A stretch of 64,000 nucleotides of DNA from the NCBI RefSeq assembly GCF_007860105.1, contig NZ_SJPU01000002.1, positions 981,739-1,045,738 on the forward strand. The letters run 5' to 3'. Source of the stretch: Allorhodopirellula heiligendammensis. GTDB lineage: Bacteria > Planctomycetota > Planctomycetia > Pirellulales > Pirellulaceae. The translations under genes and the position numbers were made by a program. The notes beneath the pieces were generated by a model that saw only the letters and a program-made list of their open reading frames with translations, was not told where the DNA came from and searched no databases. Position 1 is the stretch's first letter. Every line of letters begins with the position of its first letter. Positions 1 to 9,299 of the stretch are shown one piece after another.

Positions 1-10
1 TACTTGCGAA

Positions 11-45
11 AGCGTGGTGGGCCCGAATCCCACCACGCTTTTTTT
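11..45 (+). terminator. Intrinsic terminator of a gene lying before the window
   Basis: An 11-bp perfect inverted repeat (AGCGTGGTGGG at 11-21, CCCACCACGCT at 29-39) with a 7-base loop is followed by an uninterrupted run of seven T (39-45). This is a textbook rho-independent terminator for plus-strand transcription arriving from outside the window. Confidence 0.88.
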
Positions 46-132
46 ATTGGCCGTTGCCGTGGCGGCAAAAAATTTGTTAGCACGACTGCAATAGACTTTC
101 GAAATCCACCGAATCCTCGCAGGAGATCGACG

Positions 133-564
133 ATGAACATTTTGACCTGCCACTGCCTATCCCCGCACGGGTCTCTGACCACGCTCGTCTCCCGCTGGGT
201 GCTGATGGGGAGCGTGGTGCTGACCGGGCTACTCTTCACCGCCACTGCGTCTGCACAAATCACGCCATCACGAAGTCTGACGGCAGGTGGCTCGCCGGTT
301 GCAACGCTGGAGGAACAACTCATCAATCGCCTGCACGCGACCACGGAGGTCCAAGGGGATTACATTCGGTATATCGTGAAACTCGTTGACGAGCAGAAGC
401 TCGAAGCTCGCTTGGTCGTGGCGATCGAACAATATGCCATCCGCCGCAATCCGCAGTACGCCTTCCCCTACTTTGAACGCGCCCTCCGATATGAGGCTGC
501 AAAGCGAGGCGTGGGTCTGCCGGCACTGCGCCACTACCAGTCAACCGCTGGCCTGCGCCGCTAG
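133..564 (+). CDS. Small exported protein of unknown function
   Basis: A 143-residue protein. I chose the ATG at 133 because it gives a plausible secretory signal: a basic/polar start, then a hydrophobic stretch around residues 23-39 (WVLMGSVVLTGLLFTATASA) ending in an Ala-x-Ala-like cleavage site. The mature part of about 100 residues is polar and probably helical, with a Tyr-rich central segment, and has no motif I recognise. It stands alone between the upstream terminator and a 300-base gap. The reading frame stays open upstream to position 4, but that part would run through the terminator hairpin and is unlikely to be translated. Function unknown. Confidence 0.6.
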   Translation: MNILTCHCLSPHGSLTTLVSRWVLMGSVVLTGLLFTATASAQITPSRSLTAGGSPVATLEEQLINRLHATTEVQGDYIRYIVKLVDEQKLEARLVVAIEQYAIRRNPQYAFPYFERALRYEAAKRGVGLPALRHYQSTAGLRR

Positions 565-886
565 TGCGAAGTGGTCAGGGAGTGCCGGTTGCCGCCCACG
601 TCTCAAGCAAATGAGATAACCAAACCGAGGAGGATCCGACTCCCATGGCAGGATGCGCGATGGGCAATGGCGAGAGCTACCATTGCAATTCTGCGAGACG
701 AATTCGCTCCGAGTACGCACTGATATGCCTCCCCACCGGGTCCTCAACCATCGATGCGACGGCACCCGTCCAGGCGGTTTGCCGTCCTCGATCGTGGGGC
801 TGGGAAAGCGTTGACAATGGCTCAGGGTTGATTATTCTGCCCCCATAACTCTTTTCTCGGCTATTCCCAGCTTAGGTAAATCGCGC
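565..886. other. Gene-free stretch upstream of the PEP-CTERM gene
   Basis: There are 322 bases without a convincing gene. The only open frame (645-848, 67 residues) has Arg/Ser/Pro-rich, non-protein-like composition. The right end holds the candidate promoter annotated at 811-838. Confidence 0.6.
811..838 (+). promoter_or_regulatory. Candidate sigma-70-type promoter for the PEP-CTERM gene
   Basis: TTGACA (811-816), a 16-base spacer, and TATTCT (833-838) lie about 48 bases before the ATG at 887. The -35 matches the consensus exactly and the -10 matches four of six bases. Planctomycete promoters are poorly characterised, so this is a position-based suggestion only. Confidence 0.4.
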
Positions 887-1837
887 ATGGTCAAGCACGT
901 TCACCTCATCGTCCTGGCAGCAGGACTCGCGCTGAGCGCGAACTCACTGCACGCTGCGATCATTAATGAATTCACGATGATTTCACTAGGAGACTACAAC
1001 TCGGGTGGTACCGAAGTGGAGGGCTCTGCGTTTGTGGGTGGTGACACGGTCGGCCAGGTCATCGTCGGTACGAACTCTCCATTTATTCAAGCGGGTGATA
1101 CGTCATTGGCTGTTGTCGGCAACATTGGCAACGGGGCAACCGACAACAGTAGTGGTAATTTCGTCTTCAACGATACGACCACCGTCAATGGTGCGATTAA
1201 CAATGGTCCTGGCGGCTCGACGCTGACGAACGCGAATTTGGAAGACGTTCGGACGAGCGCCGCCAACGAGTTATTGTCGACCTCTTCTTACCTGGCTGGT
1301 CTCACCGCAAACAGCACTGCATCGTTTACTGCCGGGCCTCCTGGCCCGGTGATTTTCGACGTGTTCGCGATTTCTGCCAATCCCAATGGCGTCGCGGTTT
1401 TCAACATTCCTGCCGGGGCGCGCATTGATCAGATTCAGAGTATTCAGTTCAACAACGCGGCCGCCGCTAGCGCGATTGTGATCAATGTTTCGGATGAAAT
1501 CGTCAACTTCACAGCCAACGTTGTCGGTAGCGAGCTGAATGATGAAGCTTTCAAGGCGAAGACGATTTGGAATTATCATCAGGCCACGTCAGTCAGGCTT
1601 GGCACCTCGGTCCCCGGTGCCACTCTAGCTCCGCTGGCGGCCATCACGATTGCCGCGTCTACGGAAGGTGCTGTATTCGGCGCCACCGTCACTCAAAGTG
1701 GTGGCGAGATTCACGGACCAAACTTTGCTCCGAACATCAGTCCCACTGCCGTTCCCGAACCCTCCTCCACGCTCCTGCTGGGATTGGCGATTATCGGGGC
1801 GTGCGGCGTGAGTTACCGCCGCCGACGATCCAGCTAG
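887..1837 (+). CDS. PEP-CTERM protein with choice-of-anchor A domain
   Basis: A 316-residue exported surface protein. Residues 1-24 are a signal peptide (hydrophobic LIVLAAGLALSANS, cleavage near LHA-AI). From about residue 28 comes a choice-of-anchor A type domain: an opening N-E-F-x-x-I-S-L-G-D-Y segment, a V-E-G-x-A-F-V-G-G-D block and repeated V-x-G-x-I-N-N-type strands suggesting a beta-rich fold. The C terminus (about residues 289-316) is a PEP-CTERM sorting signal: V-P-E-P-S, a hydrophobic helix, then an Arg cluster (YRRRR). In known systems exosortase cuts at PEP during transfer to the envelope or matrix. No exosortase gene is in the window, so the enzyme must be elsewhere. It stands alone, possibly driven by the promoter at 811-838. 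Confidence 0.88.
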   Translation: MVKHVHLIVLAAGLALSANSLHAAIINEFTMISLGDYNSGGTEVEGSAFVGGDTVGQVIVGTNSPFIQAGDTSLAVVGNIGNGATDNSSGNFVFNDTTTVNGAINNGPGGSTLTNANLEDVRTSAANELLSTSSYLAGLTANSTASFTAGPPGPVIFDVFAISANPNGVAVFNIPAGARIDQIQSIQFNNAAAASAIVINVSDEIVNFTANVVGSELNDEAFKAKTIWNYHQATSVRLGTSVPGATLAPLAAITIAASTEGAVFGATVTQSGGEIHGPNFAPNISPTAVPEPSSTLLLGLAIIGACGVSYRRRRSS

Positions 1838-1923
1838 ACGAAGTGCTGGCTTCGTAGTCTTTTCCATCTTTTTTGATTGGTTCCAAGGGGCAGCAAACCG
1901 CGTGCAGATGGATGGGCAGACCG

Positions 1924-2664
1924 ATGCGTCCTCGCGTTCTCTCGGTTGAGAACGCATATCTGATTGAGACTACCGATGACGGCAGCCGCACGTTGGTCCG
2001 CCAAGACGGTGACCTATCGTTTCATAGTGGCTGCGGGGCGGCTGCGGAGTGCGATCACGTCTACTTGCACAACGGCGGATTTAACGGTCCCGAGCTTCAC
2101 TGGCCACAATCGGTTCTCGAAATTGGGTTTGGGACTGGATTGGCAATGCTTCGCACCGTCGACCGTGTCGTCGCCGCGGGGCGTCCGCTACGATACGTTG
2201 CCCTGGAGAACACCGCCGTCCCGACGGAAGTGCTGCGGCAGCTCGACTTAGGTCGTGGTCTCGCGGATCCGTCGTTGGCCGATTGTTTCCTGAGTCGCTG
2301 GGACGCGATTTTGCAGAGCAGGCCCGTACGCTCCCTCCCAAATCGACCGTATGACGCCAACTGGCGAGTGGACAGCGACCGTTGGGTGCAGGTCATCTTC
2401 GCGGAAGCAACAACGTGGCTGGACGCTACGAGGGAAACGTTCGACGCGGTTTACTTTGACCCGTTCGACCCCCAGTCCAATCCTGAGCTCTGGACGGAAG
2501 AGGTTTTTAACAATTTGGCTCGCTGTCTACGCGCTGGTGGCAGATTGGTGTCCTATTGCGTCAAAGGCGAAATTCGCCGCCGGATGGCTGCCACCGGATT
2601 CACCGTCACACGGGTGCCCGGCCCGATCGGCGGCAAACCAGAGGTTCTCATCGCGACAAGATAA
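1924..2664 (+). CDS. MnmD-type tRNA-modifying methyltransferase (DUF752 family)
   Basis: About 246 residues from the ATG at 1924; an ATG at 1912 and a TTG at 1873 are also possible. The N-terminal block T-x-D-G-S-x-T-L with S-F-H-S is typical of the MnmC methyltransferase half. The AdoMet-binding loop follows (L-E-I-G-F-G-T-G-L near residue 60), then an acidic F-A-E-A strand end and the Y-F-D-P-F-D-P catalytic-face motif. The family's S-Y-C-x-K-G and final G-x-x-G-K-P-E are present. In characterised members this domain methylates nm5U34 of tRNA to mnm5U, using AdoMet. The FAD-dependent MnmC oxidase half is absent, so this is the stand-alone (MnmD) form. A divergent MnmE, which acts earlier in this pathway, lies at 46351-47640. 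Confidence 0.8.
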   Translation: MRPRVLSVENAYLIETTDDGSRTLVRQDGDLSFHSGCGAAAECDHVYLHNGGFNGPELHWPQSVLEIGFGTGLAMLRTVDRVVAAGRPLRYVALENTAVPTEVLRQLDLGRGLADPSLADCFLSRWDAILQSRPVRSLPNRPYDANWRVDSDRWVQVIFAEATTWLDATRETFDAVYFDPFDPQSNPELWTEEVFNNLARCLRAGGRLVSYCVKGEIRRRMAATGFTVTRVPGPIGGKPEVLIATR

Positions 2665-2897
2665 CGGTCGCAATCGCCAGGGAAGGATATTCGCTGCAAC
2701 GATGAGTCGCTAGAATATCCCCTGCCCACGGCGGTTTTGCGCAGGTGCGGTTGATGCTGGCATACAGGTTCCCTAACTGAAAAGCGCACCAGTAGACTTG
2801 GATTGAGCTCACGCTGGATGGGATTCCTGGAAAATCCATTCTCCCACTTATTGAGTTGTCGTTTCTCAGTAGTTATTGAATTTCACTCGAGTGTTCC

Positions 2898-5800
2898 ATG
2901 ACCCAGGGCCCATCCAATTCGCCTATTCGCACTGGGGCAACACTCATCACCATATGTGTGGATGGTCCTGCCAGCGAATTAGACGCACTGACGGAAATGC
3001 TCGCTGAGATGGGTAAACCCGCACAAACGGCTGTCGTCTTACTCCAAAACCTCGATCGACCGGACCGGCAATCGTGGAGGGCGGGCTTGGCCGAGGCGAC
3101 AGAGATGCAAGTCGTCGAAGTCAGTAGCCGGACCACCTTGAAACCGGGGTGCATCTACATCCCGCCCTCAGAACGGTTGCTGGAGCTCAGCGGCGGGAAT
3201 GTCTGGCTGGCCAATCGCCGTGAGAGCAAGTGTCCCCCCGCTGCGCGAGCGACCAGGTCCAACGCGATCACCGATCACGACGCCGATTCCCCAGTCGCGC
3301 CCATGGCAGCCGAACTGAAAACGACAGATGGTCGTCTGACCCGAGCATTGCAAGACTTGGCAGCCGCCAAGAAGGAACTGGCGAGGTCGCAGGATGACAT
3401 GCAGGTGGTGCTCGACCGCATCGCGCAAGTCGAGTCCGATCAAAAGAATCTTTTGGACAGCACCAAGGTTGCCACACTGTGCCTGGACGATGACTTGCGT
3501 ATTCGCAGTTTCAACGCCGGCGTGAGTGCGATTTATAACGTGTTTCCAACGGACATCGGACGTCCACTTGAACACTTCACGCATACCTCGGTGCAGATGC
3601 CGCCATTTCCAATTGACCTCGCTCTGGTCGACGCCTTACCGGTCGAAGAGGAGGTCGAGATCGATGATGGTCGATGGTACACGCGTCGAATCCAGCCGTA
3701 TTTGAACGATAAGAACCAGCGAGATGGTTTGGTGGTGACGTTCTACGAAATCACCGAGCAAAAGAAGTTGGGCATGCGGCTAAAAGCAGCCCATGCGGTG
3801 ACCAAGTTGCTAGCTGACGCGGATTCATTCGACGAGGTGATTCCCCAGGTGCTTCAGGCACTCCGCAACTCGCTCTCAGTCGAGGCGTGTTTGCTGTGGA
3901 GAACGGATGAACGCGGCGAGTTCCTGCGTTGTGTCGAGACGGACATCATCGATAGTTCCTATCAACCCTTTGTCGACCAGAGTCGCCAGACGAAGCTCGC
4001 GCCCGGGGATGGATTGCCAGGTCGTGTTTGGGAACGCCGTGAGCCTGTCTGGTTCGGGGACGTCCAGGACATCGACATCTTTATCCGAGCAGACGCCGCA
4101 GGCGAGAGCGGCTTGACCAGCGGCGTGGGCACACCCATCATCGTCGGGAATAAATTCAAAGGAGTGATTGAGGTCTTCACTTCGAGACGCTTGCCTCATG
4201 AGCCTGAACTGATCCAGCTGCTCGGTTCGGTTGGTAACGAGATTGGACAGTTCATCCGGCAGCGGCGACTCGATGCAAGCTTTCGGAATGAGGAAGTCCG
4301 TAAGACTGCAATTCTGCAGTCGGCACTCGATTGCATCGTCACGATGGACACGGCGGGTCGGATCGTTGATTTTAATCCTGCCGCGGAACAGACATTCGGA
4401 TATGCGGCTGCTGACGTCGTCGGGAAATCGTTGGCGGATCTGATCATCCCCGAGCAATATCGCGCCTCCCACAGCAATGGACTGGCTCGATTCCTGAGCA
4501 CCGGAGACTCCGCGATCCTCGGCCAGCGACTGGAGTTGACCGCCCAACGCGCCGATGGCAGTTTGTTTCCCGTTGAGCTGGCTATCAGCGTCGCGCGGGG
4601 ACGAGACGATACACCGTTCTTTACAGGCTATCTACGCGATATTACCGCACGCAAACGGGCCGAGGCCAGTTTACTGCAACGTGCGGCGATGACGGCTTTG
4701 CACGCGTCCTTGGCCGTCACTCTTGCGGGCGAGGCACCGCTGAACGAGATTCTCGACACCTGCTGTCAGTGCATGGTTAGCGGATTGGATGCGGCACAGG
4801 TTTGCGTTTGGCGATTGAATGAGTCGGAACAAGTCTTGCAGTTGGCCGCCAGCGCCGGTAGCTGCTCCTCATTTGACGAGATGCACAAGCGTATTTCGCT
4901 GAGCGAATCGAAGGTGGGCCACATTGCCGTGACCCGCCAGTCGGTGTTCATGAACGACGCGTCCGGCATCGCGAACTTCGACGCTCTCCCGTCAGACGCC
5001 CGTACCGGCATAGTGGGATTCGCTGGCTACCCGTTGGTCGTCGAGAATCGAGTCGTGGGCGTCGTCGCGCTGTTCGCGAAGCAATCCCTCGCCAAGGAGG
5101 TTTTCGAGCAACTGGTGCCGATGGCCGACGCAGTTGCTCAGTGCATCGCCCGGAAGGAGTCGGAGCAGCGATTGATCGATCGCGAGCAACGGCTGAATCT
5201 GGCACTCGATGCGGGGCGTTTGGGAACATGGCACTGGAACATTGCCGCCGATCATGTGGCGTGGTCCAGTCAACTCTATGAAATTTTTGGATATGCAAGA
5301 GACCAGTTCCAAAATACGCATGCAGGTTTTCTGGAAATTATCCATCCCGATGATCGCCAGCGGGTCACTGAGCAGTTAGCGGCAGTATTTACCGGTAACT
5401 GCGAATCCTATGAGATGGATTTCCGCATCATCCGTGGACATGACCACAAGACGCTCTGGACGTCCGGACGCGGAGTCATCCGTCGAGATAAGGATAATCA
5501 CCCGCTAAGTATCACGGCAGTGGCGAGCGACATCACCGAACGCAAGCAGTGGGAACTCGAACTCGCTGACCGAGAATCCCACTTGCGCAGTGTGATCGAC
5601 AATACTCTATTTATGATTGGGGTGCTCGACGCCGATGGCACGCTGTTGGAAGCCAACGCGACGGCAATCCACTCGGCTGGACTCGACCGCGACGAGGTGA
5701 TTGGCAAAAAGTTCTGGGACTGCTACTGGTGGAATTTTAATGCGGAGTCGATGACCACGTTACAGCAGGCGATACACCGAGCGGCCTCGGGAGAACTGGT

Positions 5801-8800
5801 CCGCTACGATGTTGTCGCACGCATGGCAGGCGGCGCGCTCATCACCATTGATTTCATGATCAGTCCCGTTCGATCAAGCGATGGGACGATCACTCATTTG
5901 GTTCCTTCGGGGGTCGATATCAGTGAACGCAAAGCTGCCGAAGCGGCCGTCATCGAACGCGAGCAGTTCCTGACGCTGGCCCTCGATGCCGGCAAAATGG
6001 GAACGTTCAAATGGGACCTTGCCTCCGGACACGCGGAATGGTCGGAAATGGGATACGCCTTGGTTGGCTGTCGCTCCGGCCAATTCGATGGCAATGTCGA
6101 CAGTTTCCGACAGTTGGTTCATCCCGATGACCGTGAAGCGGTGAGGTGTCATACGGGCGAAAACTTTGCAAGTGATGCCAATGAACATTTTGTAGAATTC
6201 CGCCTGATTCGCCCCAGCGACGGGCGTATGATTTGGGTGGAAGAACGCGGAGTGATTCACCGCGACGCTGATGGGACACCAATCCAAGTAACGGGATTGA
6301 TTCAAGACATTTCCGATCGCAAAGCGAAGGAACTGAATGCCGCATTCCTCTCTGATTTGCAGAATCAGTTTGTGTCACTGACTTCGGTGGATGAGTTGAT
6401 GGCAACGGCCACACGTTTGACCGCGAACTATCTGGAGTTGGATCGATGCGTCCTGGTTGAGTTCGACGCCAACGCTCAGATCGGTGAAATTGTATACGAC
6501 CATCATGACGGAGCCGGCCCAAGTATGGTGGGAGAGCATTCCGTCGGTGACTTTCACGACGAATCAGAACGGACTGCACTGATCGCGGGACAGCAGGTGT
6601 TCGCAGACGATACGCAGGCGACCGAACGTGCAGATCGGCTATCTGCTAAATTCCGCGAGTTTACCATCGGCGCGTTTTGCAACTCGGCATACATGACGGA
6701 TCGTGGCACCAAGTTCGTTGTTTCGGCGATGTACGCCACAGCGCATCGTTGGGAAGCCGAGGAGCGCCGACTGTTGCAAGAGGTTGCCGATCGGGTCGGC
6801 ATTCGGATTGAGAGGGCGAGGTCAGAGGAGGAGTTGGCCAATCGCGAGGCGCACCTGCGCCGCGTGATCAATAACCAGTTGGGGCTTGTCGGCGTGATCG
6901 ATCGCAACGGTCTGCTGCTGGAGGTCGACGATCGGTCCCTAGCGATCGCTCACACAAAGCGTGAAGACGTTGTCGGCAGGCATTTTGCCGACGCACCATG
7001 GTGGAGCTACGATCCCGCGGTTGCCGCGAAGATGAGAGCGGCAATGCAACAAGCGATGTCAGGCGAAATCGTTCGTTTTGACGTTTCACTGTTCGCTCAC
7101 GGCGACGAAGGAGTGATGATCGACTTCATGATTGCTCCAGTGCTCGATGAAGACGGAAACGTTGAATACCTTATCCCTTCGGGCGTGGATATCACCGAGC
7201 GATACGCAGCGGCTGCAGAATTGGCCCAGGCAAAACGGTTGCTCGAATTGAGCATGACGTTCAGTAGGGTAGGATCGTGGAGCTTTGATTTAAATTCGGA
7301 TCGGTTTACAGCCGACGAGAGCCTGGCTCGAATGTTTGGTTTGGAGGTCGACGAACCAGGCGAATACGAGGACTTTTTAAAGCGGATTGCAGCGGTGGAT
7401 CGAGATCGGGTTCGAGACTCGATTGCGAGACTGCTGGAAGAGGGAGCTGCATTCCACGAAGATTACACAGTCGATTTACCCGACGGCTCGACACGATATT
7501 TCCAAGGTCGGGGGTCCCTCGTGATCCTCAATGACGCCACGAAGACGTGCTCTGGCATTGTCTTGGATTTGACGCAATTGCGTGAAATGCAAATCGCGCT
7601 GGAGCAGAGTGAAGAGCGGTTTCGCAATCTCGCCAATACCTCGCCAGCAATGATTTGGGTTACCGATGAGAATCACTCCTGCACCTTCCTTTCACAATCT
7701 TGGTATGACTTCTCTGGCCAAAGTCCCGCAGAAGGGATGGGGATGGGGTGGACGGAAGCAGTCCATCCCGATGATCGCGAGGCAGCGGGGAACGGATTTT
7801 TAGCGGCCGCCGAACGACGAGAATCCTTCGAACTCGACTTTCGACTCCGTACCGCTGATGGGCAATATCGGTGGGTGATCGATGGTGGACGCCCGCGCTT
7901 TGATGCCGCCGGCAAGTTCTTAGGCTATGTTGGGTCCGTGATCGATGCTCACGACCGACATGAGTCGCAAGCAGAATTGAAGGAAGCTCGCGCGATCGCG
8001 GAAGCTGCGAACGAATCCAAAAGTGCATTCTTGGCAAACATGTCGCACGAAATTCGAACGCCCATGACCGCGATTCTAGGTTACGCTGACCTGCTCAGTG
8101 ATTTGGTCAATAACGATGACGCTCACCAGCATCTCGAAACGATTCGCCGCAACGGCGACTACTTGCTCGAAATTATCAACGACATTTTGGATCTTTCCAA
8201 AATCGAGGCGGGCAAATTGGAGGTGGACTGTGGGCGTTTCGAACCGCATCGATTGGTCGAGGACGTCCTACGCATCATGGAGGTCCGCGCAAAGGAGGGC
8301 GGTCTGTCACTGGCGGTCCAATACGATGGCAGGCTACCCAAAGTGATTCAGTCGGATGAGAAGCGGCTGAAACAGATTCTGATCAACCTTATCGGGAACG
8401 CGATCAAGTTCACTCGCGAAGGGGGCGTCAGGATTCGCATTCGGTATCATCGCTCCACCGAGCAATTGCAGTTCGACGTTATCGACACGGGTATCGGCGT
8501 ATCGGAGGAGCAGATGACAAGGCTGTTTCAGCCATTCTCGCAGGGCGACGTCAGTGTCACTCGCAACTTCGGAGGAAGTGGTTTGGGCCTTGCCATCAGC
8601 CAACGACTTGCCGAAACACTCGGGGGAAAGGTCTCCGTTGAAAGCACGGCGGGAGTTGGTAGTACGTTCAGCGTTTCCATCGCGACGGGCGAAATCGCCG
8701 ACACGGATTTAATCGAGTTTGCCCAACCGACGCCGCTCATGCGATCGGACGAACAGACTGCTGAGATGACGTCTTGGCCTCTCTCCTGTCATGTGTTGAT

Positions 8801-9176
8801 CGTAGACGATCGCCGCGAAATTAGATTTTTAAGTAAACACATTCTCACGAAGGCTGGCGCATCGGTGGCCGAGTGCGATGACGGGATGCTCGCCGTGGAG
8901 CATATCACGGCCTGCTACGCCAATGGAGATCTACCCGACCTGATTCTATTGGACATGCAGATGCCGATCTTAGATGGCTACGCGACTGCCAAACAACTTC
9001 GCACGCTAGGCTACACGGGGCCCATCATCGCGCTAACGGCCGACGCGATGCAGGGCGACATGAACAAGTGCTTGGAAGCGGGGTGCAACGACTACCTCTC
9101 CAAACCGATTGACGCCCAGAAAATGCTGCGTTTGGTAAGTGACTTAACACAAAGACAAAGTCACCAGGCCAACTAG
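2898..9176 (+). CDS. Giant hybrid sensor histidine kinase with dead CheB relic, multiple PAS/GAF and receiver
   Basis: A 2092-residue soluble hybrid kinase. Approximate domain order: degenerate CheB-like segment 14-105; coiled coil 137-188; CheR-associated PAS 188-290; GAF 295-455; PAS 468-590; GAF 595-755; PAS_3 762-884; PAS_4 888-1010; PAS_3 1018-1144; GAF 1150-1310; PAS_4 1315-1437; PAS_3 1445-1564; PAS_3 1567-1688; HisKA 1705-1775 with phospho-acceptor H1717 (NMSHEIRTPM); HATPase 1812-1928 (N box INLIGNAIKFT, G1 DTGIGV, G2 GSGLGLAI); receiver 1963-2082 with D1970/D1971 and phospho-acceptor D2019 (LLDMQMP) and the KP switch Lys. There are no membrane segments, so it is cytosolic. The two PAS_4 units are clearly duplicated. 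No output regulator is adjacent, so the phosphorelay partner is unknown. Confidence 0.93.
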   Translation: MTQGPSNSPIRTGATLITICVDGPASELDALTEMLAEMGKPAQTAVVLLQNLDRPDRQSWRAGLAEATEMQVVEVSSRTTLKPGCIYIPPSERLLELSGGNVWLANRRESKCPPAARATRSNAITDHDADSPVAPMAAELKTTDGRLTRALQDLAAAKKELARSQDDMQVVLDRIAQVESDQKNLLDSTKVATLCLDDDLRIRSFNAGVSAIYNVFPTDIGRPLEHFTHTSVQMPPFPIDLALVDALPVEEEVEIDDGRWYTRRIQPYLNDKNQRDGLVVTFYEITEQKKLGMRLKAAHAVTKLLADADSFDEVIPQVLQALRNSLSVEACLLWRTDERGEFLRCVETDIIDSSYQPFVDQSRQTKLAPGDGLPGRVWERREPVWFGDVQDIDIFIRADAAGESGLTSGVGTPIIVGNKFKGVIEVFTSRRLPHEPELIQLLGSVGNEIGQFIRQRRLDASFRNEEVRKTAILQSALDCIVTMDTAGRIVDFNPAAEQTFGYAAADVVGKSLADLIIPEQYRASHSNGLARFLSTGDSAILGQRLELTAQRADGSLFPVELAISVARGRDDTPFFTGYLRDITARKRAEASLLQRAAMTALHASLAVTLAGEAPLNEILDTCCQCMVSGLDAAQVCVWRLNESEQVLQLAASAGSCSSFDEMHKRISLSESKVGHIAVTRQSVFMNDASGIANFDALPSDARTGIVGFAGYPLVVENRVVGVVALFAKQSLAKEVFEQLVPMADAVAQCIARKESEQRLIDREQRLNLALDAGRLGTWHWNIAADHVAWSSQLYEIFGYARDQFQNTHAGFLEIIHPDDRQRVTEQLAAVFTGNCESYEMDFRIIRGHDHKTLWTSGRGVIRRDKDNHPLSITAVASDITERKQWELELADRESHLRSVIDNTLFMIGVLDADGTLLEANATAIHSAGLDRDEVIGKKFWDCYWWNFNAESMTTLQQAIHRAASGELVRYDVVARMAGGALITIDFMISPVRSSDGTITHLVPSGVDISERKAAEAAVIEREQFLTLALDAGKMGTFKWDLASGHAEWSEMGYALVGCRSGQFDGNVDSFRQLVHPDDREAVRCHTGENFASDANEHFVEFRLIRPSDGRMIWVEERGVIHRDADGTPIQVTGLIQDISDRKAKELNAAFLSDLQNQFVSLTSVDELMATATRLTANYLELDRCVLVEFDANAQIGEIVYDHHDGAGPSMVGEHSVGDFHDESERTALIAGQQVFADDTQATERADRLSAKFREFTIGAFCNSAYMTDRGTKFVVSAMYATAHRWEAEERRLLQEVADRVGIRIERARSEEELANREAHLRRVINNQLGLVGVIDRNGLLLEVDDRSLAIAHTKREDVVGRHFADAPWWSYDPAVAAKMRAAMQQAMSGEIVRFDVSLFAHGDEGVMIDFMIAPVLDEDGNVEYLIPSGVDITERYAAAAELAQAKRLLELSMTFSRVGSWSFDLNSDRFTADESLARMFGLEVDEPGEYEDFLKRIAAVDRDRVRDSIARLLEEGAAFHEDYTVDLPDGSTRYFQGRGSLVILNDATKTCSGIVLDLTQLREMQIALEQSEERFRNLANTSPAMIWVTDENHSCTFLSQSWYDFSGQSPAEGMGMGWTEAVHPDDREAAGNGFLAAAERRESFELDFRLRTADGQYRWVIDGGRPRFDAAGKFLGYVGSVIDAHDRHESQAELKEARAIAEAANESKSAFLANMSHEIRTPMTAILGYADLLSDLVNNDDAHQHLETIRRNGDYLLEIINDILDLSKIEAGKLEVDCGRFEPHRLVEDVLRIMEVRAKEGGLSLAVQYDGRLPKVIQSDEKRLKQILINLIGNAIKFTREGGVRIRIRYHRSTEQLQFDVIDTGIGVSEEQMTRLFQPFSQGDVSVTRNFGGSGLGLAISQRLAETLGGKVSVESTAGVGSTFSVSIATGEIADTDLIEFAQPTPLMRSDEQTAEMTSWPLSCHVLIVDDRREIRFLSKHILTKAGASVAECDDGMLAVEHITACYANGDLPDLILLDMQMPILDGYATAKQLRTLGYTGPIIALTADAMQGDMNKCLEAGCNDYLSKPIDAQKMLRLVSDLTQRQSHQAN

Positions 9177-9299
9177 GACCGCCAGCGGTCCCTCAAACTC
9201 TCAAGTGAATTTTGCTCGCACCCATGCGGCGAGAAAGGCACACGGCTTGCTCAGGACGATTGGAATCAATTCACTTCCCGTCACTTCCGAGCTAGTTCC

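Noticed and set aside
3876-4547. A 223-residue open frame on the minus strand within the kinase gene
   Set aside because: It runs antisense to clear GAF/PAS coding sequence and its own product has no recognisable motif or sensible composition.
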